Below are positions 34,482 to 37,485 of a DNA stretch of 37,485 nt, one piece after another. This DNA is from Leyella stercorea (GTDB lineage Bacteria; Bacteroidota; Bacteroidia; Bacteroidales; Bacteroidaceae): assembly GCF_021531655.1 (NCBI RefSeq), contig NZ_JADYUF010000036.1, forward strand, positions 1 through 37,485, written 5' to 3'. Under the pieces are notes generated by a model, which had not been told where the DNA came from, did no database searches, and saw only the letters and a program-made list of their open reading frames with translations. Position numbers and translations under genes: made by a program. How positions within the stretch are numbered: position 1 is the first letter of the stretch; each line of letters opens with the position of its first letter.

Positions 34482-35696
34482 ATGTACGATATCAATAAAG
34501 TCCGTGCCGACTTCCCCATACTTTCGCGCACCGTCTACGACCGTCCGCTCGTTTATCTCGACAATGCGGCTACGACACAGAAACCACTGTGCGTGCTCGA
34601 TGCTATGCGCGATGAATATCTCAACGCCAATGCCAATGTGCATCGTGGCGTGCATTATCTGTCGCAGCGTGCCACCGACCTGCACGAGGCTGCTCGTGAA
34701 ACCGTGCGCAAGTTTATCAACGCTCCCAAGACCGAGGAGATAATCTTCACCCGTGGCACAACGGAGAGCATCAATCTTGTCGTTTCTTCGTTCTGCGAGG
34801 AGTTTATGCACGAGGGCGATGAGGTGATAGTGTCTGTTATGGAGCACCACTCCAACATAGTGCCCTGGCAGTTGCAAGCCGCCAAGCGTGGCATTGCGCT
34901 CAAGGTAATACCGATGGATGATAGCGGAAAGCTCGATGTGGAGGCTTACGAGCAACTGTTCAGCGAAAAGACCAAGATTGTCAGCGTAGCTCATGTCAGC
35001 AATACGCTCGGAACTGTCAATCCCGTGAATGAGATTATCCGCATAGCCCACGACCACGGCGTGCCCGTATTGGTAGACGGAGCGCAGTCGACTCCTCATT
35101 TTGCGGTAGATGTGCAGGCTATGGATTGCGACTTCTTCGCCTTCTCGGGTCATAAGATTTACGGTCCGACGGGCATCGGAGTGCTGTATGGCAAAGAAGA
35201 GTGGCTCGACCGCATGCCGCCCTATCAGGGTGGAGGCGAGATGATAGAGAGTGTAAGCTTCGAGAAGACGGTGTTCGAGAAACTTCCGTTCAAGTTTGAG
35301 GCAGGTACTCCCGACTATGTAGCCACCCACGGACTCGCTACAGCCATCAACTATGTGTCGGCTCTCGGCATGGACAACATCGCCCGACATGAGCACGAAC
35401 TCACCGAATACTGCATGCAGCAGTTGGCTGAGATACCCAATATGCGCCTCTTCGGCACCACCGAGGGCAAGGATGCGGTAGTGTCGTTCCTCGTCGGCGA
35501 CATACATCATCTCGACATGGGAACACTGCTCGACCGTCTTGGCATAGCCGTGCGCACCGGTCATCATTGTGCCCAGCCCGTCATGGATCGTCTTGGCGTT
35601 CAGGGTGTGGTGCGGGCCTCGTTCGCTTTGTATAATACAAAGGAAGAAATTGACGCTCTTGTCGCTGGCGTGAGAAGAGTAAGTCAGATGTTCTGA
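34482..35696 (+). CDS. sufS: Cysteine desulfurase SufS
   Basis: PLP-dependent enzyme that takes sulfur from L-cysteine and forms a persulfide for SufBCD. It has 404 residues, a class II (SufS) desulfurase. PLP lysine is K225 in FSGHKIYGPTGIG; the catalytic cysteine is C363 in RTGHHCAQP. The N-terminus has the standard VRADFPILSRTVYDRPLVYLDNAATTQKP. The ATG at 34482 is chosen because the upstream open frame to 34434 is repeat DNA. No sufE or sufU sulfur-carrier gene is in the window. Confidence 0.96.
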   Translation: MYDINKVRADFPILSRTVYDRPLVYLDNAATTQKPLCVLDAMRDEYLNANANVHRGVHYLSQRATDLHEAARETVRKFINAPKTEEIIFTRGTTESINLVVSSFCEEFMHEGDEVIVSVMEHHSNIVPWQLQAAKRGIALKVIPMDDSGKLDVEAYEQLFSEKTKIVSVAHVSNTLGTVNPVNEIIRIAHDHGVPVLVDGAQSTPHFAVDVQAMDCDFFAFSGHKIYGPTGIGVLYGKEEWLDRMPPYQGGGEMIESVSFEKTVFEKLPFKFEAGTPDYVATHGLATAINYVSALGMDNIARHEHELTEYCMQQLAEIPNMRLFGTTEGKDAVVSFLVGDIHHLDMGTLLDRLGIAVRTGHHCAQPVMDRLGVQGVVRASFALYNTKEEIDALVAGVRRVSQMF

Positions 35697-35730
35697 TACG
35701 CTTAATTACCTGAATTTACTGAATTTTCAT

Positions 35731-35758
35731 CAGGCTATGGTTTTGAAGCCATAGCCTG
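35731..35758. repeat. REP-like hairpin, copy 5
   Basis: CAGGCTATGG and CCATAGCCTG form a perfect 10-bp stem with an 8-nt loop, 34 nt after sufS. Right flank CACAAACTGCTAAC resembles the flank of copy 1. No U-run. Confidence 0.7.
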
Positions 35759-35800
35759 CACAAACTGCTAACTATTGAACTCGAACATATACTATATCTG

Positions 35801-36873
35801 ATGTACTGCATGTGCATAATGTTTCATCTGATGATGGCTTGGATATTCAGCCGTCGCAGTCTGCCGTTGTCCAAACGTCTGATAGGTGCACTCATGTTGT
35901 TGGTGTGCTTACAGTACATTAAGGACTTGCCGTTGGTGAGTTCTTTTTATGCAGACAATTGTTTCCACGACCGTTTGTCAACGTGTTTCGATATAGTCAC
36001 CGTACCGGTTTACGCCATGGTGTTGTTCGAGTTCTGTCGTCCAGGTTTTGTTACGTTGCGTCGTGGCTTACTGGCTGAGTTACCGTTTTTGATATTCTCC
36101 TTATTATATATAGTCTTCGTCAACTCATTCTTTTTCTATGTTCTTATTGCAATGTCTATCGCCTACGGCACATGGTGTGCCGTGTGGACTCTGCGTGAAT
36201 TGCCGGTCTATCATCGTCGGTTGAAGGAGGAGTATTCGTATGATGAAGAAATCAATCTGCATTGGCTTCGTGGAGTGATGCTGTTGTTCTATGTTATACT
36301 TACTGCATGGGTACATCAGGCACTGTTTCAAGGCTTTTCTCCGACTTGATTTATATGATTACCTCATTGGTATCATGGTCGGTGGTCTGCTATTTCATCA
36401 ACAGACTGGATGTAGTGATTAAGGCGGTGGCGTGTAGAGGCGACAGTGAGTCTGTTGAGGTGCAAACTTCAGGGGTGCAGACGTTCTCCCTGCCCTCCGA
36501 AACCGAATCATCTGTTCCTTCTGCCGTGACCACTTCTGCCGATGTTCAGATAGCGCAATGCATACAGAAGGCGTTCGAAGAAGACAAGGTCTATCTCAAT
36601 CCCAAGCTTCGTCTTTCCGATCTTGCAGACAGCATTGGCACTAACCGTACCTATATGAGCCAGTATTTCAATCAGACATGCGAACAGTCGTTCTACGAAT
36701 ACGTCAACGATTACCGCATCGGACATTCAATGCAGTTGATGAGTGACACCGACCTTACTCTTGAGGTAGTGGCTGAGATGTCGGGATTCAATTCGCTGTC
36801 AACCTTCCGTCGTGCTTTTATCCAGAAAAACGGGTGCAGTCCGCAGCAATATCGTAGCGAAATGGCTCTATAG
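35801..36873 (+). pseudogene. Membrane-anchored AraC-type regulator, split by a frameshift
   Basis: The first frame (35801-36349) encodes an N-terminal membrane domain with about five hydrophobic helices (for example LIGALMLLVCLQYI and LPFLIFSLLYIVFVNSFFFYVLIAM). It ends prematurely at a TGA. The second frame continues the last helices (DLIYMITSLVSWSVVCYFINRLDVV) and then the AraC DNA-binding domain: LRLSDLADSIGTNRTYMSQYFNQ and LEVVAEMSGFNSLSTFRRAFIQKNGCSPQQYR, ending at 36873. The combined product, about 355 residues, has the usual layout of Bacteroidetes membrane AraC regulators. The frames must switch at about 36305-36330. This may be a true inactivating indel, a sequencing error, or less likely programmed frameshifting; no classic slippery site is seen. 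Confidence 0.75.
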
Positions 36874-37282
36874 GTGTCTCATATGCTACGCTTCGCACAG
36901 AAATAGCAATCGGACTCCGATTTAAATGCACGTTTTGAGAGTCGCTTTTTTACCGTTTGGTATATTTTTTTACATTTTGACAAGTGCTTATTCCGAAGAT
37001 TTTTATAACTTTGCTACCGCTGTTAAGACGTATAATACGTGTATAAGTATATACTGAAGAGTGACACAAAAACTATCAATATATATAATGTCCGGATGTC
37101 GCATGGCGGCCACGGGCAGAATACACGATTTAAATATTAATTGACGGAAACTATTAGGTATTCAGAAAAAGTAGAATTGCAGATTAGGTTCTACAATGCG
37201 ATAGTAGTAAAAAAGGTTTTTTGAAAATAGAAAGATTAAGAAAAAGCAGTTTGTAATTGTTTGATAATGACAATTTGAATTG
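36874..37282. other. Gene-free stretch before the group II intron
   Basis: No coding region is visible. TAACTTTG at 37006-37013 fits a promoter -7 element, but the nearest TTTG (36976-36979) is 26 nt upstream, too far for a good match. The intron 5' boundary probably lies within 37100-37280 but could not be placed. Confidence 0.5.
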
Positions 37283-37485
37283 GGCCGTTTGGCAGTGATG
37301 CCGGGCGGCCTTTGCTTTTGTATGCTCGGCACGAGCATTGTCTAACGGGTGCAAGTCCCAAGTAAGCCCTAATAGCGGGAATTACATAGCCAAAGGCAAG
37401 GGTGTCCATCGTGAGTTGGAATCTGAAAGAAGCCGGCGGCAAACATCTGACCTAACGGACAGAAACTTCATACAAGGCATATGAC
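37283..37485 (+). ncRNA. Group II intron, 5' part of domain I (continues past window)
   Basis: A 12-bp stem GGCCGTTTGGCA / TGCCGGGCGGCC closed by a GTGA (GNRA) tetraloop spans 37283-37310. A second hairpin ATGCTCG-GCA-CGAGCAT (37322-37338) follows. Then come GGGTGCAAGTCCC and the run AATTACATAGCCAAAGGCAA, GAAAGAAGCCGGCGGCAAA and AACTTCATACAAGGC, which I recognise as the conserved domain I of bacterial group II introns in Bacteroidetes. The maturase/reverse transcriptase frame would lie beyond the window. The exact 5' splice site (GUGYG) was not found. Confidence 0.75.

Noticed and set aside
34425..35567. Open frame of 380 codons on the minus strand
   Set aside because: It is a shadow of sufS, which has complete catalytic motifs on the plus strand.
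36262..36349. Separate start for a soluble AraC protein at 36262
   Set aside because: The first residues in this frame overlap the end of the membrane domain frame and do not resemble a natural N-terminus. Helix sequence resumes only after about 36320, which supports one frameshifted gene.
37345..37360. Cobalamin riboswitch (GGTGCAAGTCC resembles part of it)
   Set aside because: The other conserved boxes are absent, and the following sequence matches group II intron domain I.

Overview
The window reads as chromosome from a gut-type Bacteroidales bacterium, most probably Prevotellaceae (Prevotella/Segatella-like). The evidence is SusC/SusD glycan uptake genes, a hybrid two-component sensor remnant, promoters of the Bacteroidetes type (TAnnTTTG about 20 nt after a TTTG-like box), weak Shine-Dalgarno use, and many short dispersed palindromes. 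No rRNA or tRNA gene was seen.

Region 1 (1-1920) is a genomic scar. It holds N-terminal stumps of a GH53 endo-galactanase, of another exported protein, and of a divergent hybrid two-component sensor: the layout of a lost galactan utilization locus. The gene-free DNA between the stumps (563-1644) carries a fold-back element with terminal inverted repeats (1009-1253), a REP-like hairpin and a 22-bp tandem repeat.

Region 2 (1896-8256) has a RluA-type pseudouridine synthase with an in-frame 21-bp DNA repeat, a large TonB-dependent-receptor-like outer membrane protein, and an AAA ATPase with a C-terminal PD-(D/E)XK-like motif. The ATPase is preceded by four 33-bp tandem repeats, the last of which runs over its start codon.

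Region 3 (8505-19270) is an intact polysaccharide utilization locus: promoter, SusC, SusD, small lipoprotein, a putative clan GH-D-like glycosidase and a GH89 alpha-N-acetylglucosaminidase. Host glycans with alpha-linked terminal sugars, such as mucin O-glycans, are the most likely target (inference). A terminator-like hairpin and a second copy of the fold-back element lie between its genes.

Region 4 (19529-24424) is an envelope/housekeeping cluster: dUTPase, TPR protein, DUF4292 lipoprotein and an EnvC-like degenerate peptidase. Region 5 (24561-29516) is rimP-nusA-infB, with a hairpin plus U-run placed directly after the promoter. Region 6 (29541-35696) is the suf iron-sulfur operon, sufB-[outer membrane protein]-sufC-sufD-sufS; three of its four intercistronic gaps hold low-complexity repeats.

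Region 7 (35801-37485) has a membrane-anchored AraC-type regulator broken by an apparent frameshift, a gene-free stretch, and the 5' structural part of a group II intron that runs off the end of the window.

The strongest candidates for something undescribed are the 33-bp repeat/ATPase-nuclease module, the two fold-back elements with shared inverted-repeat ends, and the hairpin family whose arms covary between copies.
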